The notes under the pieces are model-generated. The model was given only the letters and a program-made list of their open reading frames with translations, had not been told where the DNA came from and made no database searches. From positions 310,001 through 374,000 of the forward strand of contig CAZVMN010000001.1 of assembly GCA_964629015.1 (NCBI GenBank): a DNA stretch of 64,000 bases, in the 5' to 3' direction. Source of the stretch: Oceanococcus sp964629015 (lineage in GTDB: Bacteria; Pseudomonadota; Gammaproteobacteria; Nevskiales; Oceanococcaceae). The position numbers were made by a program, and so were the translations under genes. Position 1 is the stretch's first letter, and the number at the start of each line of letters is the position of its first letter. Positions 25,664-34,364 of the stretch are shown piece after piece.

Positions 25664-26911
25664 TCAGGCCACCTCGCGCACGATGGTTTCCAGGGTTTGC
25701 AGCCCGGCTTCGAGATCGTCATCGGGGATGGTCAGTGGCGGAATCAGCTTGATCACCTTGCCGCCTGTACCACACGGACCGACCAGCAACCCGGACTCGA
25801 AGCAGCGTTTGGCGATCTCTTTGCCGCGGGTGCCATCAGCCACATCCAGCGCCTGAATCATGCCGCGCCCACGGGCGGCAAAACCTTTGTCGGTGTGGTC
25901 CTTGGCCAGAGTCTCCACGCACTGCGCCATGCGTTCGCCTTTGCGTTTGACGTCGCTCATCAGCGCATCGTCTTCAAAGTAACGCAGGGCTTCTCGCCCA
26001 GCCACAAAGGAGATGTCTTGACCGCGGAAAGTCCCGGTGTGCTCGCCGGGGTTCCAGTGTTTGTCGTGTTCCGGCTTGATCAGATTCATGGCCATCGGTG
26101 TGCCGAAACCGCCTATGCCTTTGGCCAGTGTGATGATGTCCGGGTCCAGATCCATGCCGTCGAAACTGAAATACGATCCGGTGCGTCCGCAGCCGACCTG
26201 GATGTCGTCGAGGATCAGCAGCGCGCCGGTTTCACGAGCCAGATCCTGGATCTCATGTAGCCATTCGCGCGTCGCGATGTTGACGCCGCCCTCGGCCTGA
26301 ATGACTTCAACCAGAAACGCTGCGGGGGCTTTGAGCCCGCTGGAGGCGTCGCTGAGCAGGGCGCGGTAAGCCGCCAAGCTGTCTGCACCGTCCATTTCAG
26401 CACTTTGGAAGGGCAGGCGATGCACGTGCTCCAGAGGCACCCCGGCGGCGCCCCGGAAGTAGTCGTTGGCGGTGCAGGCCAGCGAACCCAGAGTCATGCC
26501 GTGAAAGCCGTGGCTGAAGGCCACCACGTTGGTCCGATTGGTCACGCGTCGCGCCAGTTTGAGCGCCGCTTCGACCGCGTTGGTGCCGGTCGGGCCGATA
26601 AACTGCAGTTTGTGGTTCATGCCACGCGGCTTGAGCACTGTGTCGACAAAAGCGCTGACAAACTCGCGTTTGGCGCTGGTGTACATGTCCAGACTGTGAG
26701 TGACGCCATCTGCTTGGATGTAATCGACGATGGCCTGCTTCATCTGAGGATTGTTGTGGCCGAAATTGAGCACCCCGGCACCGGCAAAAAAGTCGATGTA
26801 GGTGTTGCCGTCTTCATCGGTTTGCCGCGCATTGCTTGCGGTTTTGAAGACCGTGGGCCAGGACCGGCAATAGCCGCGAATGTTGGATTCCCATTGTTCG
26901 AATACATCCAT
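25664..26911 (-). CDS. doeD: Class III diaminobutyrate aminotransferase (DoeD role, EctB-like sequence)
   Basis: The 415-residue PLP aminotransferase closely resembles EctB: FEQWESNIRGYCRSWPTVF, IDFFAGAGVLNFGHNNP and HTGTFRGQDISFVAG. The PLP lysine is in ITLAKGIGGFG. EctB makes diaminobutyrate from aspartate semialdehyde. Here no ectA or ectC is present, and neighbours are ectoine hydrolase, an M20 deacetylase and an aldehyde dehydrogenase, so the enzyme probably runs the reverse reaction, removing the amino group of diaminobutyrate. It lies 1 bp before doeA. Confidence 0.83.
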   Translation of the reverse strand: MDVFEQWESNIRGYCRSWPTVFKTASNARQTDEDGNTYIDFFAGAGVLNFGHNNPQMKQAIVDYIQADGVTHSLDMYTSAKREFVSAFVDTVLKPRGMNHKLQFIGPTGTNAVEAALKLARRVTNRTNVVAFSHGFHGMTLGSLACTANDYFRGAAGVPLEHVHRLPFQSAEMDGADSLAAYRALLSDASSGLKAPAAFLVEVIQAEGGVNIATREWLHEIQDLARETGALLILDDIQVGCGRTGSYFSFDGMDLDPDIITLAKGIGGFGTPMAMNLIKPEHDKHWNPGEHTGTFRGQDISFVAGREALRYFEDDALMSDVKRKGERMAQCVETLAKDHTDKGFAARGRGMIQALDVADGTRGKEIAKRCFESGLLVGPCGTGGKVIKLIPPLTIPDDDLEAGLQTLETIVREVA

Positions 26912-26956
26912 CGAGTTTCCTTCACCGCCCGGCGGGCAGCATGGTTGGTTTGTGGT

Positions 26957-28108
26957 TCAGGCGAGGCCGGCGAGGCGGCTGTAAATCCTGATCATGGGTG
27001 CGATCAGCGCATCATTGAAGTCGTAGTGGGGACTGTGACAGGGCCACGCAGTTTGCGTGCCAGTCGCGCTGCCCACGAGAGCGAACGCCCCAGGGATGTG
27101 CTGCAGGTAATAGCTGAAATCTTCCGACGCCATGATCGGTAGGTCGGTGGCCTGATGTTCCCAGGCGGTGCCGAATTCGGCGGCCAGCGCCGTGCGGTAT
27201 TGGCCTGCGCAGTCGGCATGATTGATGGTCGCGTCATAGCGCCGGATGTGCTCAACCTCGGCGCGGACACCGTAGGCGGATGCGGTGTGCTCGACGATTT
27301 CGCTGATGGCTTGTTCCAGGGGTTCACGCAGTGTGGAATCCGATAGACGGATGCTGCCGCCCAATAGCGCGCGATTTGGAATCACCGTATCTCCGCTGAC
27401 TGCATCAATGCTGGTCAGGCTGACCACCGCGGCTTTTTGTGGAGCGATGCGGCGGCTCACGATCTGTTGCAGCGCCAGTGTGATGGCCGCTGCGGCCAGC
27501 ACCGGGTCACGGCACAGTTCCGGTTGGCTGGCATGACCACCCTGTCCGATCACGGTGATGCGGAAGGTCCCATTGGCTGACATCACTGGGCCGTCTGGGC
27601 AAACCGCGTGGCCCAGTGGTATCGCCGGCCAGTTGTGCCAGCCAAAAATCGCATCGACGCCATCCAAAGCGCCGTCTTCGATCATCTTCTTGGCCCCGTG
27701 GCCGCCCTCTTCCGCAGGTTGGAAAAGCAGAGTGACCGGTCCGGGTAAAGCGTCTTCGTGCTGCTTGAGCCAGCGTGCGGTGCCCATCAATGTGGCGGCG
27801 TGGCCGTCATGGCCGCAGGCGTGCATGCAACCGCTGTGACGGGAACTCCAACGGGCGCCGGAATCTTCATCGATGGGCAAGGCATCAATGTCTGCGCGTA
27901 AGGCGACATGGCGCCCGCGAGCCTGGGGATTGAGTGTGGCTACGGTGCCGGTGTCGGCACATACCCGCCATGGGATATTCAGTGCATCAAGCTGCTGTCG
28001 CAAACGCTGAGCAGTTTGGTGTTCGGCCCACGGCAGTTCCGGGTACTGGTGAAGCTCCCGACGCAGGGTGGTGGCGGCTTCAACCAGATTGTCCCAAGGC
28101 TGCGACAT
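26957..28108 (-). CDS. doeB2: M20 family amidohydrolase, probable N-acetyl-diaminobutyrate deacetylase
   Basis: The 383-residue metal-dependent hydrolase of the M20D type has GCMHACGHDGHAA, PAEEGGHGAKKMIEDG and a late SEDFSYYLQHIPG, giving the usual Cys/His/Glu metal ligands. It is the first gene of the ectoine catabolic operon, so its likely substrate is N-acetyl-2,4-diaminobutyrate from DoeA, yielding diaminobutyrate. The start ATG 28108 has GGGAGA upstream. On sequence alone it could also be a hippurate or indole-acetyl-amino-acid hydrolase; the context decides. Confidence 0.8.
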   Translation of the reverse strand: MSQPWDNLVEAATTLRRELHQYPELPWAEHQTAQRLRQQLDALNIPWRVCADTGTVATLNPQARGRHVALRADIDALPIDEDSGARWSSRHSGCMHACGHDGHAATLMGTARWLKQHEDALPGPVTLLFQPAEEGGHGAKKMIEDGALDGVDAIFGWHNWPAIPLGHAVCPDGPVMSANGTFRITVIGQGGHASQPELCRDPVLAAAAITLALQQIVSRRIAPQKAAVVSLTSIDAVSGDTVIPNRALLGGSIRLSDSTLREPLEQAISEIVEHTASAYGVRAEVEHIRRYDATINHADCAGQYRTALAAEFGTAWEHQATDLPIMASEDFSYYLQHIPGAFALVGSATGTQTAWPCHSPHYDFNDALIAPMIRIYSRLAGLA

Positions 28109-28246
28109 GGGTCTCCCAGTTGGGGGCGAAGTCTGGGGCGAGCTTCGCGCTGAAGGGTCGGGGCGCTGACCATGCCCTGATCGCTAAGACCATGCAACGC
28201 CCTCCCACTTAAGTCAACGTTCGTGCCGGGAAATTCCCTTGCCCAC

Positions 28247-28274
28247 AAAAAAGCCCTGCCGGAGCGGGGCTTTT
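28247..28274 (-). terminator. Rho-independent terminator after the acyl-CoA dehydrogenase
   Basis: On the minus strand the stem AAAAGCCC/GGGCTTTT encloses a 10-nt GC-rich loop and is followed by a run of six T. It lies 19 bp past the acyl-CoA dehydrogenase stop, between that gene and the ectoine operon. On the plus strand the T run is shorter. Confidence 0.8.
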
Positions 28275-28292
28275 GCCAACATGCGTGTGCGC

Positions 28293-30116
28293 TTATTCGA
28301 AGACGAAGCCGTCGTTGTCCAATGCCATGACGGTGCGCGGACCGTTGGTCAACGCTTCAGCGTGGTACATCTGACGCGGAAGGATACGGTCGAGATAGAA
28401 CTCAGCCGTCCGCAGCTTGGCTTTGTAGAACTCCGGCGTTTCGTTGCCGCCTTTCTCCAGCTTCTCGTAAGCCACGGCGACCATCTGAGCCCAGAAGTAA
28501 GCCATGGTCACGTAACCCGAGAACATCAGGAAGTCGTACGACGCGGCGCCAACGGCGTCACGATCAGTGCGTGCCGCCATCAGGATACGGCCGGTGATGT
28601 AGTTCCATTTGACCGCCAACTGAGACAGCTCGGTCACGTAGCGACGCAGCACGCGGCGCTTGCGCGACCCGGTGATCGGATTGTGATGCCCGCAGAAACG
28701 CAGGATCTCACCGGTGTACTCCGGAACGGCTTTGCCGCGAGACAGGATGATGACCTTACGACCCAGCAGGTCCAGCGCCTGAATACCGGTGGTGCCTTCG
28801 TACAACGTGGAGATGCGCGCATCGCGCACGATCTGCTCCATGCCCCATTCGCGGATGTAGCCGTGACCGCCGAAGACCTGCACACCGTGGTTGGCCGATT
28901 CAAAGCCCAGCTCGGTCAAAAAGCCTTTGAGAATCGGGGTCAAAAAGCCCAGCTTATCGTCAAACAGCTTATAGTCTTCCGGATTGCCGGTGGCCATGAG
29001 ATCGGCGAATTTGGCCGCGTGATAGAGCATCGCGCGCCCGCCCTCGGTGATCGCCTTCTGCGTCATCAACATGCGACGTACGTCAGCATGGTAGATCAGC
29101 GCATCTGCGGGCTTGTCCGGTTCTTTCTTGCCGGACAGCGAGCGCATTGAGCGGCGCTCCTTGGCGTAGCGCAGCGCGCCTTGGAAGCTCAATTCGGAAT
29201 GGGCCACACCTTGGATTGCGGTACCGATACGGGCGGTGTTCATGAACGTGAACATGCACTCCATGCCCTTGTTCTCCGGCCCGAGCATCACCGCTTCGGA
29301 ACCGTCGAAGTTGATCACGCAGGTGGCCGAGGCCTTGATGCCCATTTTCTTTTCGAGCGAGCCACAGGTCACATTGTTGGATTCACCCACGCTGCCGTCA
29401 GCGTTGATTTTCATTTTCGGCACGATGAACAACGAAATGCCGCGCGTGCCTTCCGGAGCACCCGGCAGACGCGCCAACACCACATGAATGATGTTGTCGG
29501 TCATGTCGTGATCGCCGGAGGAGATGAAAATCTTGGTGCCGGTGATTTTGAAGGTGCCATCGCCATTCGGCTCGGCTTTGGTTTTGACCTGGCCGAGGTC
29601 GGTGCCGCACTGCGGTTCGGTCAGGCACATGGTGCCCATCCATTCACCCGACACCAGGGGGTTCAGGTACTTCTGCTTCTGTTCCTCGGTGCCGTGGATG
29701 AAGATGGTGTTCATGGCGCCGATCGACAGGCCCGGGTACATCGACCACGACCAGTTCGCGGTGGCGATGATTTCGTGCTTGATCAGGCCCAGCGACATCG
29801 GCAGGCCCTGGCCGCCGTACTCGGTCGGGTGGCTCAGTGACGGCCAGCCGGAATCGCGGTAGGTGTCATAGGCTTCTTTGAAGCCTTTGGGCGTGGTGAC
29901 TTTGCCGTCTTCGAGTTTGCAACCCTCTTCGTCGCCGGACTGGTTCAGCGGGCCAATTTCGCTTTCCGCGAAACGCGCGGATTCTTCGAGGATCGCGTCG
30001 ACCACGTCGGGAGTGGCTTCTTCGCCGTTGGGCAAAGTGGCGTAGTGGCTGTCGAAGTCGAAGACTTCGTGCAGCAGGAATTTCATGTCGCGCAAGGGCG
30101 TTTTGAATTCAGGCAT
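28293..30116 (-). CDS. Acyl-CoA dehydrogenase, long DmdC-like form
   Basis: The 607-residue FAD enzyme oxidises an acyl-CoA to the enoyl-CoA. It has an extra N-terminal segment (MKFLLHEVFDFDSHY) and a C-terminal extension as in the 3-methylmercaptopropionyl-CoA dehydrogenase (DmdC) group. Core motifs are CLTEPQCGTDLG, GTKIFISSGDHD and GHGYIREWGMEQIVRDARI. Many bacteria without DMSP metabolism carry such enzymes, so a fatty acid substrate is as likely. A TetR-type site 100-117 bp upstream shares both half-sites with the operators beside fadE, suggesting co-control. Confidence 0.9.
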   Translation of the reverse strand: MPEFKTPLRDMKFLLHEVFDFDSHYATLPNGEEATPDVVDAILEESARFAESEIGPLNQSGDEEGCKLEDGKVTTPKGFKEAYDTYRDSGWPSLSHPTEYGGQGLPMSLGLIKHEIIATANWSWSMYPGLSIGAMNTIFIHGTEEQKQKYLNPLVSGEWMGTMCLTEPQCGTDLGQVKTKAEPNGDGTFKITGTKIFISSGDHDMTDNIIHVVLARLPGAPEGTRGISLFIVPKMKINADGSVGESNNVTCGSLEKKMGIKASATCVINFDGSEAVMLGPENKGMECMFTFMNTARIGTAIQGVAHSELSFQGALRYAKERRSMRSLSGKKEPDKPADALIYHADVRRMLMTQKAITEGGRAMLYHAAKFADLMATGNPEDYKLFDDKLGFLTPILKGFLTELGFESANHGVQVFGGHGYIREWGMEQIVRDARISTLYEGTTGIQALDLLGRKVIILSRGKAVPEYTGEILRFCGHHNPITGSRKRRVLRRYVTELSQLAVKWNYITGRILMAARTDRDAVGAASYDFLMFSGYVTMAYFWAQMVAVAYEKLEKGGNETPEFYKAKLRTAEFYLDRILPRQMYHAEALTNGPRTVMALDNDGFVFE

Positions 30117-30417
30117 TCCAATTCTCCTGGTCAGGGCGCTGGGGGTTCGCGCCTGGAATCTTTTTGAGCGATGCGCTCAGGTTCAAACGATAGGGCTGAA
30201 TACACTAGCACCATTCAATACTCCACCGTATGGTCAGTCGGATGCAGAGCCTTGTCAGCGCGTGTACAACTGTTTCTTAATGGCTTGTTTTTTCAGTGGT
30301 TTCGGGCAGTTGCAGAACACTTGTATATTGCTTTTCAATCTGACCAGAAGGCGAGTCAGATGATGGTGCAGTGCGCAAAAACGGCCCTGAAGTGATGATC
30401 AGAGACCACCAACCCGC
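30117..30417. other. Non-coding control region between two minus-strand genes
   Basis: These 301 bp contain no supportable gene and are more AT-rich than their surroundings. They hold the operator-like site at 30216-30233 and a small dyad TGAGCGATGCGCTCA (about 30165-30179) closer to the acyl-CoA dehydrogenase. On the minus strand a possible -35 TTGAAT lies just past the operator, but no good -10 at proper spacing could be fixed. Confidence 0.6.
30216..30233. promoter_or_regulatory. Operator-like site shared with the TetR-fadE region
   Basis: The sequence CAATACTCCACCGTATGG matches CAATACGAAAGCGTATGG at 52157-52174 in both half-sites (13 of 18 positions, same spacing of 5). It is upstream of the acyl-CoA dehydrogenase start. 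Binding by the TetR encoded at 52178-52762 is inferred from this match. Confidence 0.6.
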
Positions 30418-30888
30418 TCAGGTTTGGGTGCGCAGCAACCAGGCAAACAGGCCGACCACGACCAGTGCCGCGAGCGCCAACCACAACCACGGAAAACGGC
30501 TGGGTGGTGGCTTGCCTCGATCCTGCTCGTCCATCCAATCCATAAGAATTTGCCGATTCCGCTGATTGGCCTGCCACATCACATCGAAGGCATCACCAAT
30601 GATCGGCACGATGCCGATGACGCCTTCGATGAGCAGGTTCATCAGCATCTTGAGCTGCATGCGTACCGGGGCGCGGACGCCGCGCGCTTGCCAGATCATC
30701 CACAGTCCCATCACCACGCCAAACACATCGCCGAAACCGGGGATCAAGCCGATCAGCGCGTCCACGCCGAAACGGATGCGCGTGCCGGGTACGCGAAAGG
30801 CTGTGTCGAGCAGATTGGCCAATGTACCGATGCGTTGACGCAGGGCATCGCGCCGCAGGCGCTCATCGGGCGAAGTTGAAGAGTCCAT
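30418..30888 (-). CDS. DUF4112 membrane protein
   Basis: The 156-residue protein has the DUF4112 core: LANLLDTAFRVPGTRIRFG, GLIPGFGDVFGVVMGLWMIW and EGVIGIVPIIGDAFDVMWQAN. It ends in a C-terminal membrane helix (FPWLWLALAALVVVGLFAWL) and a short basic tail. The family is of unknown function and found in many proteobacteria. It is divergent from plsB with about 100 bp between them. Confidence 0.87.
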   Translation of the reverse strand: MDSSTSPDERLRRDALRQRIGTLANLLDTAFRVPGTRIRFGVDALIGLIPGFGDVFGVVMGLWMIWQARGVRAPVRMQLKMLMNLLIEGVIGIVPIIGDAFDVMWQANQRNRQILMDWMDEQDRGKPPPSRFPWLWLALAALVVVGLFAWLLRTQT

Positions 30889-30989
30889 TCCGTTAAACTA
30901 CACCGATTGCACCCCGGTGGGTGCTCCGGACAAGTGCACGCCCTAAGCAGGCTGCCGCCGGTCTTTCGAGGACAGCTTCGGGAAGGGCT

Positions 30990-33473
30990 ATGTTGGGCAA
31001 AATCATCTGGTTTCTCACCTGGTGGCTGCGCAAGCCGCTGCTGGCCATGGTCCGGGCAACGATCTCACCGACCCGACTGCATGAGACGCTGGCACTGAAT
31101 CCGGAAGTGCCGGTGTGCTACGTGCTGGCCTACCGCAGTTACGTTGATCGCTGGGTTCTGGAGTACTTTGTAGCGCGCGAAGGTTTGGTACCGGTGCGCA
31201 AAAATCGCAACAAGCTGCCGGAAAAAGACAAAGCGGCGTGCCTGTATCTGCCGGCCTTGTTGGACAAAAAAGGTCAGTTGCGCGAGTTGTATCGGCAGGC
31301 CTGCGAGGAGCAGGATTTCGACCTGCAGTTGGTCCCGGTGTCCTTGTTCTGGGGGCGTGATCCGGGCAAGGAAACCTCGCTGTTTCGCATTTTGTTCTCC
31401 GATGCAGAAAACCCCGGGTACCTGCGCAAGTTTCTGATTATTCTGGCCAACGGCCGCAATATCGTGATGAATTTCGGCAAACCCGTGCGCTTTCGCGAGT
31501 TTGTCGGCGAGGCGCAGGACTACGACCGCATCGCTCAGAAGCTGGTCCGCGTATTTCGCTTCCACTTCCGTCGCCAACGCAACGCCACTTTGGGTCCGGC
31601 CCTGTACACGCGCAACCAGGTCACCCAGGCGGTCCTGGCCAATTCGGGGGTGCGGGCGGCGATCAGCGAAGAAGCCGGACGCACCGGTGAAAAGCCCGCG
31701 GTGCTGCGAGACAAGGCGCGGCGTTACGTCGATGAGATTGCGGCGGTGTACTCCACCACGACATTGAGGGTGTTGTACGTGCTGCTGACCTGGGTATGGA
31801 ACCGGGTTTACAACGGCGTTGAAATCCATCGCATCGAGCGGGCTCGGGATGCCGCTGCGCAAGGCGGCGTGATTTACATGCCGTCGCATCGCAGCCACAT
31901 GGATTACCTGTTGTTGTCTTACGTGCTCTACGTCGAAGGTTTGGTGCCGCCGCACATCGCAGCGGGCATCAATCTGAACTTCTGGCCGGTGGGTTCGATT
32001 TTGCGCCGAGGCGGTGCGTTCTTTTTGCGTCGCAGCTTTGGCGGCAACAAGCTTTACACCGCCGCTTTCCGTGCCTACCTGGATTTTTTGATCTCGCGCA
32101 GCTTCCCCATGAGCTTCTATCCGGAAGGTGGGCGCAGCCGCACCGGGCGTTTGCTCAAGCCCAAGACCGGCATGATGGCGATGGTCACGGAAAGCTATTT
32201 GCGCGGCAGCGACAAGCCGGTGACGGTGATTCCGGTGTATATCGGGTACGACAAGGTTGCTGAGGTCAACAGCTACTTCAAGGAGTTGCGCGGCAGCAAG
32301 GTCAAAAAGGAATCGGTGTGGGAGTTCCTCAAAGTCCGCAAAGTGCTCAGTCGCAACTACGGCAAGGCCTATTTGTCATTCGGGCAGCCGCTGGAGCTGG
32401 GCAACTACATTCGCGAGCATCAGCCGCAATGGCTGGATGACGCGCCATACACGGCCGGGCAACAACCCGAGGGCCTCGCGCCGTTCGTGGAGCAACTGAG
32501 CCTGCGCGTGATGACGCGCATCAATGGTGCGGTGGTCCTGAGTTCGTCCGGTTTGACCGCCATGACCTTGCTGGCGACGCCGCAGCGGGCCATTGCCGCT
32601 GACGAGATGGTCGAGCAAATCGACAGTTGGTTGGCGTTACAGCGGGCGGCACCCTACGGGCCTAATATCGTGTTGCCAACACAATCCGCCGAAGAGCTGG
32701 TCGCTGAAGCGGAGCCGGTGGTGCCGTTGACCCGGGTGGCGCATCCCTGGGGGGATCTGCTGTTGGCCGAGGCGCGCGATGGGGTCTTGATGACCTACAC
32801 GCGCAACAGCGTGCAGCACGCCTTTGCCCTGCCCTCGCTGCTGGCCAGTTTTTTCCGTTTTCGTCCGGGGGTGGAACGCGAGGACCTGATCGCTGCGGCA
32901 ACGGATTTGTACCCGTTCCTGCGCACCGAACTGCATTTGCGTTGGCCGTTGGAGAACGTGGAAGTGCAAATTGGCGCACTCATCGATGCCATGCTGGAAC
33001 TCGGCTTGCTGCATGAAGATGCGCGCTACGGCCTGATAGCACCACCGGTCACGACGCGGGAATTCGCCACCCTGGCACGACTTGGCAACATCCTGCGTGA
33101 GACGCTGGAGCGTTACGCGCTGAACGCGCTGCTATTGCAAGCGCGCATGAGCGAGGGCCATCTCAATCGTCTGGCGTTCGAACAGGAATCCCAGCTTATG
33201 GCGGAGCGTCTGGCCATCGTGAGTGGGCGTGATGCACCGGAATTTTTTGACAAAGCGCTGTTTCGCGGTTTTGTCGATACGCTCAAGCAGAAAGGCTGGC
33301 TGGTGCCGGTTGCTGCAGAGGATCTGGAAAAGGGCGACGAGCGATTGGCCATTGACGAGCGCGTCGGCCAGTTGGCGGATCGTTCTCTGGGCATGCTCGG
33401 AACGGACATAGGACAGGCGATTTTGCAGTTGGTTCATCGTCCGCGCAGCGTTGGTTCACGCGCGGAAAACTAA
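30990..33473 (+). CDS. plsB: Glycerol-3-phosphate 1-O-acyltransferase
   Basis: Makes lysophosphatidic acid from glycerol-3-phosphate and acyl-ACP or acyl-CoA, the first step of phospholipid synthesis, at the inner membrane. The 827-residue length is typical. The acyltransferase motif is HRSHMD with catalytic His300 and Asp305. Further motifs are RRGGAFFLRRSFGGN, FYPEGGRSRTGR and VTVIPVYIGYDK. ATG 30990 with GGAAGGG upstream is preferred over an earlier in-frame start. It sits alone between DUF4112 and an FKBP gene. Confidence 0.96.
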   Translation: MLGKIIWFLTWWLRKPLLAMVRATISPTRLHETLALNPEVPVCYVLAYRSYVDRWVLEYFVAREGLVPVRKNRNKLPEKDKAACLYLPALLDKKGQLRELYRQACEEQDFDLQLVPVSLFWGRDPGKETSLFRILFSDAENPGYLRKFLIILANGRNIVMNFGKPVRFREFVGEAQDYDRIAQKLVRVFRFHFRRQRNATLGPALYTRNQVTQAVLANSGVRAAISEEAGRTGEKPAVLRDKARRYVDEIAAVYSTTTLRVLYVLLTWVWNRVYNGVEIHRIERARDAAAQGGVIYMPSHRSHMDYLLLSYVLYVEGLVPPHIAAGINLNFWPVGSILRRGGAFFLRRSFGGNKLYTAAFRAYLDFLISRSFPMSFYPEGGRSRTGRLLKPKTGMMAMVTESYLRGSDKPVTVIPVYIGYDKVAEVNSYFKELRGSKVKKESVWEFLKVRKVLSRNYGKAYLSFGQPLELGNYIREHQPQWLDDAPYTAGQQPEGLAPFVEQLSLRVMTRINGAVVLSSSGLTAMTLLATPQRAIAADEMVEQIDSWLALQRAAPYGPNIVLPTQSAEELVAEAEPVVPLTRVAHPWGDLLLAEARDGVLMTYTRNSVQHAFALPSLLASFFRFRPGVEREDLIAAATDLYPFLRTELHLRWPLENVEVQIGALIDAMLELGLLHEDARYGLIAPPVTTREFATLARLGNILRETLERYALNALLLQARMSEGHLNRLAFEQESQLMAERLAIVSGRDAPEFFDKALFRGFVDTLKQKGWLVPVAAEDLEKGDERLAIDERVGQLADRSLGMLGTDIGQAILQLVHRPRSVGSRAEN

Positions 33474-33552
33474 GCTTGGCGCAGTCTTGCGTTTGCGCGT
33501 GGCGAGGGATAAGGTGCTGCGCCTTGTACTTGTTAATAAGAGAGATGTACCC

Positions 33553-34287
33553 ATGAATTTCAAGCCTTTGGCTGGAACCTTGGTGCTGGGTAGCGTGCTG
33601 CTGATCAGCGCATGTCAAAACAGCGCTGCACCGGGCGCTCCGGCGGCCGATGCTGCCCTCGACACCGATGCGCAGAAATTCAGCTACTCCGCTGGTTACG
33701 AGATTGGCTCACGTCTGGGTCAGATGGGTGAAGTGGACGTGGACCTGGGCGCGTTGACCGCCGGTCTGTCCGATGCCTACAACGAGAAGGACGCGCGTTT
33801 GACCGACCAGGAAATGGCTGAGGTCAAGCAGAAAATTTACAAGGAAGCCGCTGAAAAGCGTAACGCTGAGCGTGCTGAGCAGGCTGGCGCCAACCTGAGC
33901 GAAGGCCAAGCGTTCCTGGAACAGAACGGGGCGAAAGAAGGTGTTGTGACCACGGAGTCCGGTCTGCAGTACCTGATCATCGAAGAAGGCGAAGGTGAAG
34001 CTCCGGCGGCAACCGATACCGTGGTTGTTCACTACACCGGCACGCTGCTTGATGGGGCTGAGTTCGACAGCTCACACAAGCGTGGTCAACCGGCGACATT
34101 CAAGCTTAACGGCGTGATCAAAGGCTGGACCGAAGGCCTGCAGAAGATCAAACCGGGCGGCAAAGCCAAGCTCTTCATCCCGCCAGAATTGGCCTATGGT
34201 GAGCGTGGTGCAGGCGCCATGATTGGCCCGAACCAGACCCTGATCTTCGACGTCGAACTGATCGAAGTGAAGAAAGCCGAGGAGTGA
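33553..34287 (+). CDS. FKBP-type peptidyl-prolyl isomerase lipoprotein (FkpA/Mip-like)
   Basis: The 244-residue protein has a lipoprotein signal (VLLISAC, Cys21), an N-terminal helical dimerisation domain (FSYSAGYEIGSRLGQ) as in FkpA and Mip, and a C-terminal FKBP domain (VVVHYTGTLLDGAEFDSSH, IPPELAYGERG). It would speed proline isomerisation and folding of exported proteins in the periplasm or at the outer membrane. The longer frame upstream of ATG 33553 lacks a signal and is rejected. A strong terminator follows. Confidence 0.92.
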   Translation: MNFKPLAGTLVLGSVLLISACQNSAAPGAPAADAALDTDAQKFSYSAGYEIGSRLGQMGEVDVDLGALTAGLSDAYNEKDARLTDQEMAEVKQKIYKEAAEKRNAERAEQAGANLSEGQAFLEQNGAKEGVVTTESGLQYLIIEEGEGEAPAATDTVVVHYTGTLLDGAEFDSSHKRGQPATFKLNGVIKGWTEGLQKIKPGGKAKLFIPPELAYGERGAGAMIGPNQTLIFDVELIEVKKAEE

Positions 34288-34317
34288 TCCTCGGTCGCAA
34301 GGGGTAACCCAAGAATG

Positions 34318-34345
34318 AAAAAAGCCGGTTTCGACCGGCTTTTTT
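34318..34345. terminator. Bidirectional rho-independent terminator
   Basis: A 12-bp perfect stem AAAAAAGCCGGT/ACCGGCTTTTTT closes a TTCG tetraloop and gives a T run on both strands. It lies between the FKBP gene (plus) and the AcuI-like gene (minus), so it can serve both. Confidence 0.92.
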
Positions 34346-34364
34346 CTGTCTGACTCCCCGGGGA

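Noticed and set aside
25664..26911. Aminotransferase as part of ectoine biosynthesis (ectB)
   Set aside because: No ectA or ectC is adjacent, while ectoine hydrolase, a deacetylase and an aldehyde dehydrogenase are; the catabolic role is the better reading.
28239..29150. Open frame of 303 codons opposite the acyl-CoA dehydrogenase
   Set aside because: No domain, starts at the terminator, and mirrors the codon pattern of the real gene.
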